From NCBI RefSeq assembly GCF_024758505.1, contig NZ_CP077970.1, positions 4,960,001 to 5,024,000 of the forward strand: a stretch of DNA of 64,000 nt. The letters are read 5' to 3'. The position numbers and the translations under genes are program-made. Numbering within the stretch: position 1 is the stretch's first letter; every line of letters starts with the position of its first letter. The notes under the pieces are model-generated. The model had not been told where the DNA came from and made no database searches. It saw only the letters and a list, made by a program, of their open reading frames with translations. Positions 18,217 to 27,100 of the stretch are shown one piece after another. The DNA comes from Bradyrhizobium arachidis (lineage in GTDB: Bacteria > Pseudomonadota > Alphaproteobacteria > Rhizobiales > Xanthobacteraceae).

Positions 18217-18555
18217 TCACCGATCCAGCGTCTGCGAGGCGCGACCGCGATTCTTCACGATCAGCATGATGTTGCGGATGTAGATGATCGTCGCCAGCGC
18301 CTGGCCGAGGATGATGACCGGCTCGCGCTTGACGACGCCGTAGACCAGCGTCATCAACCCGCCGCCCATCGAGCAGAACCAGAACGCCATCGGCACCACG
18401 CTGTTGCCGGCCCGTTCGCTCGCGATCCACTGCACCAGGAAGCGCGCCGTGAAGAACAGTTGGGCGACCAGGCCGAACGCCAGCCAGAAATCGAATTTGG
18501 CGACGAAGACGTCGTAGAGATAATTGCTCAGCGCCTGACCGTATTGAATGATCAT
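18217..18555 (-). CDS. LAB_N (lipid-A-disaccharide synthase N-terminal) domain membrane protein
   Basis: Small membrane protein of 112 aa with three hydrophobic segments. The stretch FWLAFGLVAQLFFTARFLVQWIASERAGNS is the LAB_N hallmark (FxxRFxVQWxxSE...S), and VPMAFWFCSMGGGLMTLVYG continues it. The domain is found fused to LpxB in some bacteria and as a stand-alone protein next to DPM1-type GT2 genes in others. Its start overlaps the upstream GT2 stop by 4 bp (ATGA), so translation is coupled. It is probably an accessory protein for polyprenyl-phosphate sugar or lipid A modification. No enzymatic activity is known for the stand-alone form. Confidence 0.85.
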   Translation of the reverse strand: MIIQYGQALSNYLYDVFVAKFDFWLAFGLVAQLFFTARFLVQWIASERAGNSVVPMAFWFCSMGGGLMTLVYGVVKREPVIILGQALATIIYIRNIMLIVKNRGRASQTLDR

Positions 18556-19283
18556 GCTTTCACCTCGGACACTTCAGGGGTCGGCTTCTTGCGGCGGATC
18601 AGCCACCACACGCCGGCGAGATCCATGATCCCGATCCAGAGCCGGTCGAAGAAGCCGTAATTGGACACGCCGGAGCGGCGCGGCCGGTCGATCACGTCGA
18701 CATAGGCGATCTCGAAGCCCTCGCGGCGCATCAGCGCCGGCAGAAAGCGATGCAGCCCGTCGAAATAGGGCAGCATCAGGAATACGTCGCGGCGGAATGC
18801 CTTCAGCCCGCAACCGGTGTCGCGGGTGCCGTCCTTTAGGATCGCGTTGCGTACGCCGTTGGCGATGCGCGACTGCAGCTTCTTGAAGCCGGTGTCCTTG
18901 CGGCCGACGCGCTGGCCCGCGGCGAGCCCGACGCTGTCAGCCTTTTCGACCGCTGCGATCAGGTCGGGCAGAAAGGCCGGATTGTTCTGGCCGTCACCGT
19001 CGAGCGTCGCCACGATCGCCCCGCGTGCGGCCCGCACACCGCTGCGCACCGCCGCCGACTGGCCACCCGATCTGGCGTGGCGGAGCTGACGCAGATTGCT
19101 GCGCTGTTGCATCAGGGCGCCGAGGCGTTCGCCGGTCGCATCCGTCGAGCCGTCATTGACGTAGATGATCTCATAGTCCCAGCGGCCGTCGAGCGCGGCC
19201 GTAATCTCCTCGATCAGGGGCGCGATGTTGTCGGCCTCGTTGCGCACGGGGACGACGATGGAAACCGCTGGGGACGACGACAA
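18552..19283 (-). CDS. Glycosyltransferase family 2, dolichyl-phosphate-mannose-synthase-like
   Basis: GT2 enzyme of 243 aa (usual for bacterial DPM1-like proteins), start MSSSPAVSIVVPVRNEADN. The nucleotide-sugar site is visible in YVNDGSTDATGE and the metal-binding ATLDGDGQNNP. GCGLKAFRRDVFLMLPYFDGLHRFLPALM is the typical acceptor region. One C-terminal hydrophobic segment (LWIGIMDLAGVWWLI) may anchor it. It probably transfers a sugar from a nucleotide donor to polyprenyl phosphate on the cytoplasmic side, providing the lipid-linked donor for the ArnT-like transferase encoded two genes upstream. The sugar is not determinable here. Confidence 0.9.
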   Translation of the reverse strand: MSSSPAVSIVVPVRNEADNIAPLIEEITAALDGRWDYEIIYVNDGSTDATGERLGALMQQRSNLRQLRHARSGGQSAAVRSGVRAARGAIVATLDGDGQNNPAFLPDLIAAVEKADSVGLAAGQRVGRKDTGFKKLQSRIANGVRNAILKDGTRDTGCGLKAFRRDVFLMLPYFDGLHRFLPALMRREGFEIAYVDVIDRPRRSGVSNYGFFDRLWIGIMDLAGVWWLIRRKKPTPEVSEVKA

Positions 19284-19346
19284 TGGTGTGCTCGTGGTTG
19301 GAATGGGCCCGCGGGAGGAACCGGTCCGGACGGCAGGCAGCCGCTT

Positions 19347-20192
19347 TTATGGGGCGGATGACCCGTGGGCAACCCTTTTGAAGCGGCCGAAAGCCGGCCC
19401 CGGAAGGGCGAAAATCGTGCCGTCGCTGCGGATGGCGAAGCCGAGGCGGCGTGCGGCAAACCAGTAGCGAACCGCCATGGCGCCGACGATGCCGACCAGC
19501 GCGCCGCCCATGACGTCGCTCGGATGATGGGCAAGCAGCACCAGCCGCGTCAGCGCGATCACGATGGCGTAAGTGAACATGAACACGCGCAGACGCGGCC
19601 ACAGCGCGCCAACCGCGAAGGCCAGCGCGAACGCCGTGAGCGCATGTCCCGACGGCAGGCTGAAATGCGCTTCCGTGCCCTGGAACGGAATGAAGTTGTA
19701 CGGATTGGCCGTGCCGCCGACGAAAGGCCGGCCGCGGCCGATGGTAAACTTCAGCACCTCGCCGATCAGCACCGAGGTCAGCACCGACAGGAACAGGAAC
19801 TGGAGGCGCGTGCCGAAGCCGAGCCACAGCGCACGCGACGTGCCGTGCTTGCTGGCCGCGACCAGCGCCACGATCACCAGCGCCGCGGCCAGCGCCCACA
19901 GCACATAGGCGTCCTTGCCGAAGTCGGTGAGGATGCGGATCGGCCACAGGCCGGGCGTGCCCCGCGCCGGCATCAGCTCGATCTCGGTCTTGTCGAGCAA
20001 AAGCATCAGCACGATGATCATGGTTGCACCCGCCGCGCTGAGATAGAGCCAGTGCCGCGCCATTTTGCGTGCGGCCTCGGCCCGGCGCGAATGCGACGGC
20101 GCGCGCACGAGCTGCGCCAGCGAACGCCCGGAGACCGTGAGCAGCTGCATCGGGTAATTTTGGCGATGCGGGATCTCGGCCGGCGCTGACAT
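19347..20192 (-). CDS. PAP2-family membrane phosphatase
   Basis: Membrane-bound acid phosphatase of the PAP2 superfamily, 281 aa. The three phosphatase signatures are present: KFTIGRGRPF (motif 1, KxxxxxxRP-like), LPSGHALTAFALA (motif 2, PSGH) and RLVLLAHHPSDVMGGALVG (motif 3, SRxxxxxHxxxD type, with His and Asp). About six TM segments surround them. It starts 1 bp after the end of the ArnT-like gene, so it belongs to the same operon. Likely substrates are a polyprenyl pyrophosphate or a lipid A phosphate (LpxE/LpxF-like). Context favours a role in lipid A or undecaprenyl-phosphate metabolism, but I cannot separate these. Confidence 0.88.
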   Translation of the reverse strand: MSAPAEIPHRQNYPMQLLTVSGRSLAQLVRAPSHSRRAEAARKMARHWLYLSAAGATMIIVLMLLLDKTEIELMPARGTPGLWPIRILTDFGKDAYVLWALAAALVIVALVAASKHGTSRALWLGFGTRLQFLFLSVLTSVLIGEVLKFTIGRGRPFVGGTANPYNFIPFQGTEAHFSLPSGHALTAFALAFAVGALWPRLRVFMFTYAIVIALTRLVLLAHHPSDVMGGALVGIVGAMAVRYWFAARRLGFAIRSDGTIFALPGPAFGRFKRVAHGSSAP

Positions 20193-21935
20193 TTATTCGG
20201 TGCCCTCGGAGCGGTAGATCGCGATCGAGATCGCGCGCCCTTGCGAGAAATTGTAGCCGTCGATCCGCGCGCCGACCTTGTAGTGCAGCCCGATCGCCTC
20301 TGCGCGCTGCACGAAGCTGCGTTCGGAACGCTGCTCGATCAGCGCGTAGCGGCAGCTTCCCTGCTTGAGGAAGTCGGCCGCGCCCGAGCCGTCGGTCAGC
20401 AGCGTCGACGTCCCCGTCATGAAGACGAGACTCGGCTCGTGATAGCCGGCGGATGCGGCCCTTGGCCCGACACAGGTCACGTTACGCAGCGCCCGTGCAA
20501 TCTCAGCACTCGGGAACAACGGCGTCAGCGACGGCAGCACCACGCCGTAGATGGCGAAGGCGAGCATCAGTGCGGCGACCACCGCGTTGAGCAGCGAGCG
20601 CTCGGCGCGGTTGTTGTCGTAGAGCCACCAGGCGAACAGACCGAAGATGAGCGCCGCAGCGATGAACGGCCATGCCGCGAATGCCGGCTGCCGCGTCAGC
20701 ATGACGGCGCCGACCACCGCGATGATCGAGCCGAACACGGGGATCAGGAACCACCATGCGGCGCCGCGCATCAGCCAGGAGCGCGACAGCACGCGCCGCT
20801 CCACCGCGCCGGCGGTGAGGATGGCGATCGCAGGGTACAGCGGCAGCACGTAGTGCGGCAGCTTGGTCAGGACAGCCTCGAACACGATCCAGGATGGGAC
20901 CAGCCAGGCCAGAAGATATTGCGCGCCGGGCTCGCGCCGTGCGCGCCAGACCGCCGGCGCCGCCATCGCCGCAAGCGGCGCGCCGGGCCAGAACGTGATC
21001 CAGAACAGCAGCAGATAAACGCCGGGCGGTGCGCCATGGGATTCCTGGGCGCCGAGCTTGCTCAGCATGTCGCCGCCGACGGAATCCTGGAAGAACGCCT
21101 CGCCCGCGCGCCAGAAGATTGCGATGAACCAGGGCAGCACCAGCACCAGCGTCCACATCAGGCCCCAGAGCGGACGCAGCCGCCAGAGCCAGGAGGCATC
21201 GCGGTCCTGGATCGCCAGCGCGATGATGGTGAGGCCTGCGAACATCAGGATCAGAGGGCCCTTGAGCAAGATGCCGGCGGCGATCGCGGTCCAGAAGATC
21301 GCAGGATACGTCCATGGCGGATGCGCTTCGTCCTCGCCGCGCTGCCAGGAGAGATAGATCCGCGCCATCGCGCCCATGGCCGAGACCACGGTGAGGAGCA
21401 GCATCGCGTCGGTCTTGGCGAGCCGCGCCTCGACGCCGAGCAGGACCGAGGCGGACATCATCAGCGCGGCCAGGATCGCGGCGCGGCGCGTGACGAAGCC
21501 GAGCGCGGCCCAATAGGTCATCAGTACGGCGCCGATCGCGCCGAACAACGACGGCAGGCGATAGACCCAGATGCGGAGCTGCGCCCGCGGCAAACCCAGC
21601 GCGGTCGCTGTGTCGACGGCGGCCGATTGCAGCCAGTAGATCCCGACCGGCTTCTTGTAGCGGACGTCCTCCTGGAAGCGGATGTCGACATAGTCGCGGC
21701 TCTCGACCATCTGCTTGGTGGCCTGGGCGAAGCGCGCCTCGTCGCGGTCGATGGGCGGAATCGTGAAGAAGCCGGGCAGGAAGATCAGCAGCGCGCAGAC
21801 CAGCAGGAAGCCCACCGCGCGGCCGTTGCTGGCGGTGACGATATCGATCAGGCCGACGAGCCGACTGCCCGGATTGACGGGGGTTTTCGGCTCGCGCGGG
21901 TCTCCAAAACGGGGGCGGGCATGGGTCTCGACCAT
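20193..21935 (-). CDS. ArnT-like glycosyltransferase (GT39/GT83 family)
   Basis: Polytopic membrane glycosyltransferase, 580 aa. The N-terminal periplasmic-loop motif PPIDRDEARFAQATKQMVESRDYVDIRF is diagnostic for the ArnT/PMT superfamily, with catalytic acidic residues in DRDEAR; the following VRYKKPVGIYWLQ is the second ArnT-like signature. About 11-12 TM helices are followed by a C-terminal soluble part. It should transfer a sugar from polyprenyl phosphate to lipid A or LPS core on the periplasmic face. It is the first gene of a four-gene operon (ArnT-like, PAP2, GT2, LAB_N). Lipid A of bradyrhizobia carries unusual neutral sugars or uronic acids, so a sugar other than aminoarabinose is likely; this is an inference. 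Confidence 0.9.
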   Translation of the reverse strand: MVETHARPRFGDPREPKTPVNPGSRLVGLIDIVTASNGRAVGFLLVCALLIFLPGFFTIPPIDRDEARFAQATKQMVESRDYVDIRFQEDVRYKKPVGIYWLQSAAVDTATALGLPRAQLRIWVYRLPSLFGAIGAVLMTYWAALGFVTRRAAILAALMMSASVLLGVEARLAKTDAMLLLTVVSAMGAMARIYLSWQRGEDEAHPPWTYPAIFWTAIAAGILLKGPLILMFAGLTIIALAIQDRDASWLWRLRPLWGLMWTLVLVLPWFIAIFWRAGEAFFQDSVGGDMLSKLGAQESHGAPPGVYLLLFWITFWPGAPLAAMAAPAVWRARREPGAQYLLAWLVPSWIVFEAVLTKLPHYVLPLYPAIAILTAGAVERRVLSRSWLMRGAAWWFLIPVFGSIIAVVGAVMLTRQPAFAAWPFIAAALIFGLFAWWLYDNNRAERSLLNAVVAALMLAFAIYGVVLPSLTPLFPSAEIARALRNVTCVGPRAASAGYHEPSLVFMTGTSTLLTDGSGAADFLKQGSCRYALIEQRSERSFVQRAEAIGLHYKVGARIDGYNFSQGRAISIAIYRSEGTE

Positions 21936-21985
21936 TGGTTCCGCATACGCTGAAACCGCCGACCCGACAACCGCTTAGGGACGGG

Positions 21986-24181
21986 TCATTGAATTCGAAT
22001 GACAACTGTGTCCGCGGCGCCCGTGGCGTCGATTACGGTGAGGCGCGCAAAGCCCGGACCGGGTGGATCGATCAACCGCTGGCGCCGGCTGTCGATTTCG
22101 CCTGATGCCGTGCCGTTGACCAGAATCGTCATCGGCAAGACCCCGCCGGCGACCTTGACGGGCATGGCGGCGGCATCAAGCCCGCCCGAGCGATCGACGT
22201 CGATCCGGGAACCGTTGAGCGGGAACTGGATGTGCGGCGCCTGCTCGCCGCCGGCCCGGACGAGTTCCCCAACCGGGCGGAACCGCTTCAACGGCAATGG
22301 CAGCTTGGTGTTGCTTGCCACCAGCGTGCCCTTGGGAGGTTTTGGCAGCGCCGCCGGCAGCTTGCCGGAGCGGGCGAAGGCGTCGAACAGGATGGGCGCG
22401 GCCGCGGTCCGGCCGATCAGGCCGGGAACCGGCGCCCCGTCGGGCCGCCCGACCCAGACCCCGATGGTCACGCGGCCGTCGAAGCCGACCGACCAGGCGT
22501 CGCGATAGCCGTAGGAGGTGCCGGTCTTGAAGGCGATGCGGTTGTGGGCGGCGTTCTCCGGTGGCGGCGTGCCGAGCAGCACGTTACCGACCTGCCAGGC
22601 CGCGACCTGGTCGAGCAGCCGCATCGGCTCGCGGTCGTCCTTGCCGGTGATGACCTCGCGCAGCGGCTTGGTGGTTCCGAGCCGCGCAAAACCCGCATAG
22701 AGCTGGGCGAGATCCTGCAGCGTGACGCCGACGCCGCCGAGGCCCATGGCGAGGCCAGGCGCCTCGTCCTTCGGCAGCACCAGATTGCCGCCCGCCTGCC
22801 GCAGCCTTGAGGCCAGCCGGCTCGAGCCGACGCGGTCGAGCAGCACGATCGCCGGCACGTTGAGCGACAATTGCAGCGCCTTGCGCACGGGCACCGTGCC
22901 CTGGAACGTCATGTCGAAATTTTCCGGCGCATAGGAGCCGAAGCGCACCGGGCGATCGTCGATCAGGCTCTCGGGATGGACAAAACCATCCTCGAAGGCG
23001 AGCCCATAGATGAACGGTTTGAGTGTCGAGCCCGGCGAGCGCAGCGCGCGGGTCATGTCGACCTGCCCTGCCCGCGTCTCGTCGAAATAGTCGGCCGATC
23101 CGACGCGCGCCAGCACGTCGCCGCTCTCATTGTCGACGACGATGATGCCGATGGAGATATTTGGCCCCAGCGCAAGAGCGCGATCATGCGCGAGCGGCTC
23201 CAGCACCTTCTGCAAGTTCGCGTCGAGCGTCAGCTTGATGATCGGCGTGTCCTTGATCGTATTGAGCGCCGCGTCCGATGCATGCGGCGCCAGGATCGGC
23301 ATCGGCCTGCGCAGCGTCGGCACCGGCACCGCCTTGGCCTGCTTCGCGTCGTCAGCGCTGATCTGGTGCTCTTCCACCATGCGATCGAGCACGCGGTCGC
23401 GGGCTTTTCGAGCGGCATCCGGAAAACGGTCGAGCCGCCGCGTCTCCGGCGATTGCGGCAGCGCCACCAGGAGCGCAGCCTCGGCGAGCGACAGCCGCTT
23501 CGGCTCCTTGCCGAGATAGGCGATGGATGCGGCGCGGATGCCTTCGAGATTGCCGCCATAGGGGGCGAGCGCGAGGTAGAGATCGAGGATCTGGTCCTTG
23601 GTCAGGATACGCTCGAGCTCGATCGCGCGCACCATCTGCCGCAGCTTTGCATGGAGCGAGCGCTGCCGCCGCGGCTCCATCAGCCGCGCGAGCTGCATGG
23701 TGATGGTCGAGCCGCCCGAAACGATGTGGCCGCGCGTGCCGAACTGGAGTGCGGCACGCCCCATCGCCAGCGGATCGACGCCACGATGCGAAGTGAAGCG
23801 CTGGTCCTCATAGGCGAACAGCAGTTTTAGATAGGTCGGATCGACGGCGGTCCTGGCATCGACCGGCAGCCGCCAGCGTCCGTCAGTCATCGCATAGGCG
23901 CGGAGCAGCTTTCCGTTGCGATCCACGATCGTGGTCGAGACCTGGCGAGCCTCGTCAAGCGGCAGCGGGCCGAGCGAGACGACCCAGCCGACGAAGGTGC
24001 AGATGGCGAGGATGAAGGCGAAGGCAAGCGCGGAGAGGATGCGGTGGGCGTGCCGGCTTCCTCCACGGCTGTCATTCCGGGATGGTCCGAAGGAGCAGAC
24101 CCGGAATCTCGAGATTCCGGGTTCGGCTCTTCGAGCCGCCCCGGAATGACGAGTTACCTCCGATGTCCGATCGTCGCTCAT
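21986..24181 (-). CDS. pbpC: Penicillin-binding protein 1C (bifunctional glycosyltransferase/transpeptidase)
   Basis: Peptidoglycan polymerase of 731 aa. It has an N-terminal TM (LSALAFAFILAICTFVGWVV), a GT51 domain with FAYEDQRFTSHRGVDPLAMGRA and GSTITMQLARLMEP, a transpeptidase domain with S385 and K388 of STLK, SLN, and KTGTSYGYRDAW, then the C-terminal BiPBP_C domain. The start is unusual. The only upstream start that gives the TM segment is ATG 24181, because codons from the repeat to the TM contain no ATG, GTG or TTG. As a result about residues 11-37 are encoded by a dispersed palindromic repeat (24071-24150). It lies 11 bp after the A2M gene, the well-known PBP1C/alpha-2-macroglobulin pairing. 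Confidence 0.92.
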   Translation of the reverse strand: MSDDRTSEVTRHSGAARRAEPGISRFRVCSFGPSRNDSRGGSRHAHRILSALAFAFILAICTFVGWVVSLGPLPLDEARQVSTTIVDRNGKLLRAYAMTDGRWRLPVDARTAVDPTYLKLLFAYEDQRFTSHRGVDPLAMGRAALQFGTRGHIVSGGSTITMQLARLMEPRRQRSLHAKLRQMVRAIELERILTKDQILDLYLALAPYGGNLEGIRAASIAYLGKEPKRLSLAEAALLVALPQSPETRRLDRFPDAARKARDRVLDRMVEEHQISADDAKQAKAVPVPTLRRPMPILAPHASDAALNTIKDTPIIKLTLDANLQKVLEPLAHDRALALGPNISIGIIVVDNESGDVLARVGSADYFDETRAGQVDMTRALRSPGSTLKPFIYGLAFEDGFVHPESLIDDRPVRFGSYAPENFDMTFQGTVPVRKALQLSLNVPAIVLLDRVGSSRLASRLRQAGGNLVLPKDEAPGLAMGLGGVGVTLQDLAQLYAGFARLGTTKPLREVITGKDDREPMRLLDQVAAWQVGNVLLGTPPPENAAHNRIAFKTGTSYGYRDAWSVGFDGRVTIGVWVGRPDGAPVPGLIGRTAAAPILFDAFARSGKLPAALPKPPKGTLVASNTKLPLPLKRFRPVGELVRAGGEQAPHIQFPLNGSRIDVDRSGGLDAAAMPVKVAGGVLPMTILVNGTASGEIDSRRQRLIDPPGPGFARLTVIDATGAADTVVIRIQ
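24071..24150. repeat. Palindromic genomic repeat embedded in the pbpC coding start
   Basis: 80-bp element with perfect 10-bp ends (GTCATTCCGG at 24071, CCGGAATGAC at 24141) and a perfect 20-bp internal palindrome at 24101-24120 centred on CTCGAG. Elements with CATTCCGGG ends are, to my knowledge, frequent between genes in Bradyrhizobium and relatives. Here it is read in frame as the cytoplasmic N-terminus of PBP1C (RHSGAARRAEPGISRF). Confidence 0.85.
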
Positions 24182-24192
24182 CTCACCATCAC

Positions 24193-27100
24193 TCACTTCG
24201 CCGCCCGCACCTCGACAGTGCCCGTGCCGGTGCGGCCGTAGCGCGAGGGGTTGTACATGTCCTCGACATAGGCCTGCGGCAGCACGTATTTGCCGGGCGA
24301 GACCGCGCGCACGACATAGGCGACGGTGAACACGGCGTCCGAATCCGAGGCCCGGTCGATCGCCGCGGTGAAGCGGTCGTCGCGGAACTCGGTATCCTCG
24401 GGCTCCTCGCCGTTCTCGATCCAGTCGAGCGTGCCGCTGTCGCCTGACGACACCAGTTTTGGATTGTCGATCTCCAGACCAGCCGGCAGATAGTCTGACA
24501 CCATGATGTGCCCGTATTCCGGCTTGGCTTCGGTGATCTTCAGCACCACGGCAAAGCGCTGGTTCTGCTTCACCTGTTTGATATCGGCAGGCTTGCCGTC
24601 GAGCGTAAAATAGCTGCGCTCGATCTTGAAGCCGGCGGAGGCCGCAGGCTCCGGGGTCACCGGCGAGCCCGACACCGAGACCACCGCCTGCACCGGCGCG
24701 TCGCCGGTGTTGGTGATTTTTAGCGGCTTGCCCTCCAGCGTCGCGGACTTGTAGCTGCGATAGAGCGCGGTCTTGACCGGTTGGCCGTCGACCTCGATCG
24801 ACAGGTTCTCCTTGGCAAGCGCACGCGCCGCCAGCACCAGCCACGCATTCTCCTGCGTCGAGGTGTAGGGAGTCAGTCCGCGCGCGGTCTCGACACGGGT
24901 CACGGCCTGCGTCAGCGTCGCCTTCGGCGCATTGCCTTCGCTCGCGAGCGAGACCAGCGCTGCGGCGTCGCGAAGCTGCGAGCCGTAATCGGTGCGGCCG
25001 AACTCCAGCGCCGGTTTTGGCGCGAGCGAGTCGAGCGCGGCACCATAGACCCGCTCGGCGCGATTGCGGTCACCGACCAGCGCCAGCGCCGCCGCCAATT
25101 GCGATTTTGCAATCGGCGTTGCGAGATTGCCGAGCTTGGTGTCGGCGAGATAGCGGAGATCGCCGATCGGCGCTGCGCCATTGCGGGCGAGCACATAGAG
25201 GCCGTAGGCGAGATCGCGCCCGCCGTCCTTCTCCGGCTCGTTGGCGTTCACCACCGAGTTCCTGATGCGGTCGAGCGCGTTCTTGAACAGAACATCCGGC
25301 ACCACAAAGCCCTTTTCACGGGCGCGGGTGAGGAAGTCCGTCACATAGGCATCTAACCAGGCGTCCTCGCCGCCCGCCGACCACAGGCCGAACGAGCCGT
25401 TCGAACCCTGGCGCGCCAGCAGCCGCTCGATCGCGTCACGGATGCGCTGGTCCACCTCGGTGTCCATCGCGAGATGCGCACCGGCAGCTAATTCGTTGAC
25501 ATAGAGCAGCGGCATGGCACGGCTCGTGATCTGCTCCGAGCAGCCATAGGGATAGCGATCGAGTGCCTTCAAAATCGTCGCGGCATCGAGCGCTGTCGAG
25601 AGTGACGCCGAGACCGAGACGCTGCCGGTGCCCGGCACGAGATCGGAGAACATGTCCGAGGTCAGCGTCAGGCTCTCGCCCTTCGCCAGCGTCCGGATCG
25701 AGCGCCGTGCCAGCACTTGGGTCGCTGCCTTGACGTCGAGCGCGTAGTGGCGCGCCAGCGCAAGGCCGTTCGGCCCGGTGATATCGACGTCGAGGGTCGC
25801 CTGCCCTGCGGCCGTCGCATCGAGCGCGAGCGAGAACGAGTTGCGCTGCTTGGCGGCGAGCTTGACGGTTGTCGCGGGATTACCGGTCATCTTCACCGGA
25901 CCACCCGTCTTGACGTTGATCTTGTAGTCGCCGGCCTGTCCCTCGACATTGTCGATCTCGAGATTGACCGTGCCGTGGTCGCCATTGAGCAGGAAACGCG
26001 GCAGGGTCGCGGTCAGCACCACGGGATCGCGGATCACGACGTCGGTGTTGGCGCGGCCGAGTTTCGTCGCCGTCCATGCCACCGCCATCACGCGCGCGGT
26101 GCCCGCGAATTCCGGAATGTCGAATGAGACTTCCGCAGTGCCGTCGGCTCCGACCGTCACGATGCCCGAATAGAGCGCGAGCGGCTTTTGCGCGGGCGGC
26201 GAGCCCTGGAGCTCGGCAGCCCCGGCGTCACCGCCGGACTTGATCTGCCCGCGCGTGCCCTGCATGCCGTCGATCAACTGCCCATAGAGATCGCGGATCT
26301 CCGAGGTCATGCGACGCTGGCCGAGGTAGTAATCATCAGGCGCCGGCGGCTTGTAGTTGGTGAGGTTGAGGATGCCGACATCGACGGCCGCGACGACGAT
26401 CTTCGCGTCCTCGCCCGGATTGAGCCCGTCGAGTTTGACCGGGATCTTCAGCATCGCGTTCGGGCGGATCAGCGCCGGCGGCGTCAGCTTCATCGCAAGC
26501 GTCCGCGTCTGCTTGTCGATGCCGAACCATTTTAGCCCGATCGCGCGGCCGGGCATGCGCTGGGCTGCGGCATCGAGCGGACGGCGCAAGGTCGCCACCA
26601 CATAGGCGCCGGTGCCCCAGTCCTTACCGACGGTGAACTTGACCTGCGCGGTGCCCTCCTTGACGTCGACGGTCTGCGTGGTCAGCAGCCGATCGCCGAG
26701 CACGTTGATGGTGAGCTTGCCGGCACTGCGCGCATTGACCGACACCGTCATGGTGTCGCCGGAGGCGTATTGCGGCTTGTCGATCGAGGTCTCCAGCAAA
26801 TCAGGCGTGTCGGCGGAGCCGTCAGAATACCAGCCGACGTCGAACTGCACGGAGGTGACGGGCCCATCGGTGTCATTCGACTTCACGTCGAGCCGGTAGC
26901 GGCCGGGACGCGGGTTGAGCGAAATCCGCGTCGGCTTGTCCGCGGCCACGATGAGATCGCCATCGGCGACGCGTGCGGTCGATTTGACCGGCTCGTACTC
27001 CCAGTAATTGTTCTGGCGATACCACTGGTAGCGCGACTCGACCTTCAACAGCTCGTAGCGCAACCCGTCGCGCGGCAACGTCTTGCCCTCGGGCGAGACG

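Noticed and set aside
20241..21953. 570-codon plus-strand frame opposite the ArnT-like gene
   Set aside because: Same kind of antisense shadow; the minus strand encodes a clear membrane glycosyltransferase.
21986..24844. 952-codon version of the PBP1C frame
   Set aside because: The extension overlaps the end of the alpha-2-macroglobulin gene antiparallel in content (shadow composition); ATG 24181 directly after that gene is preferred.
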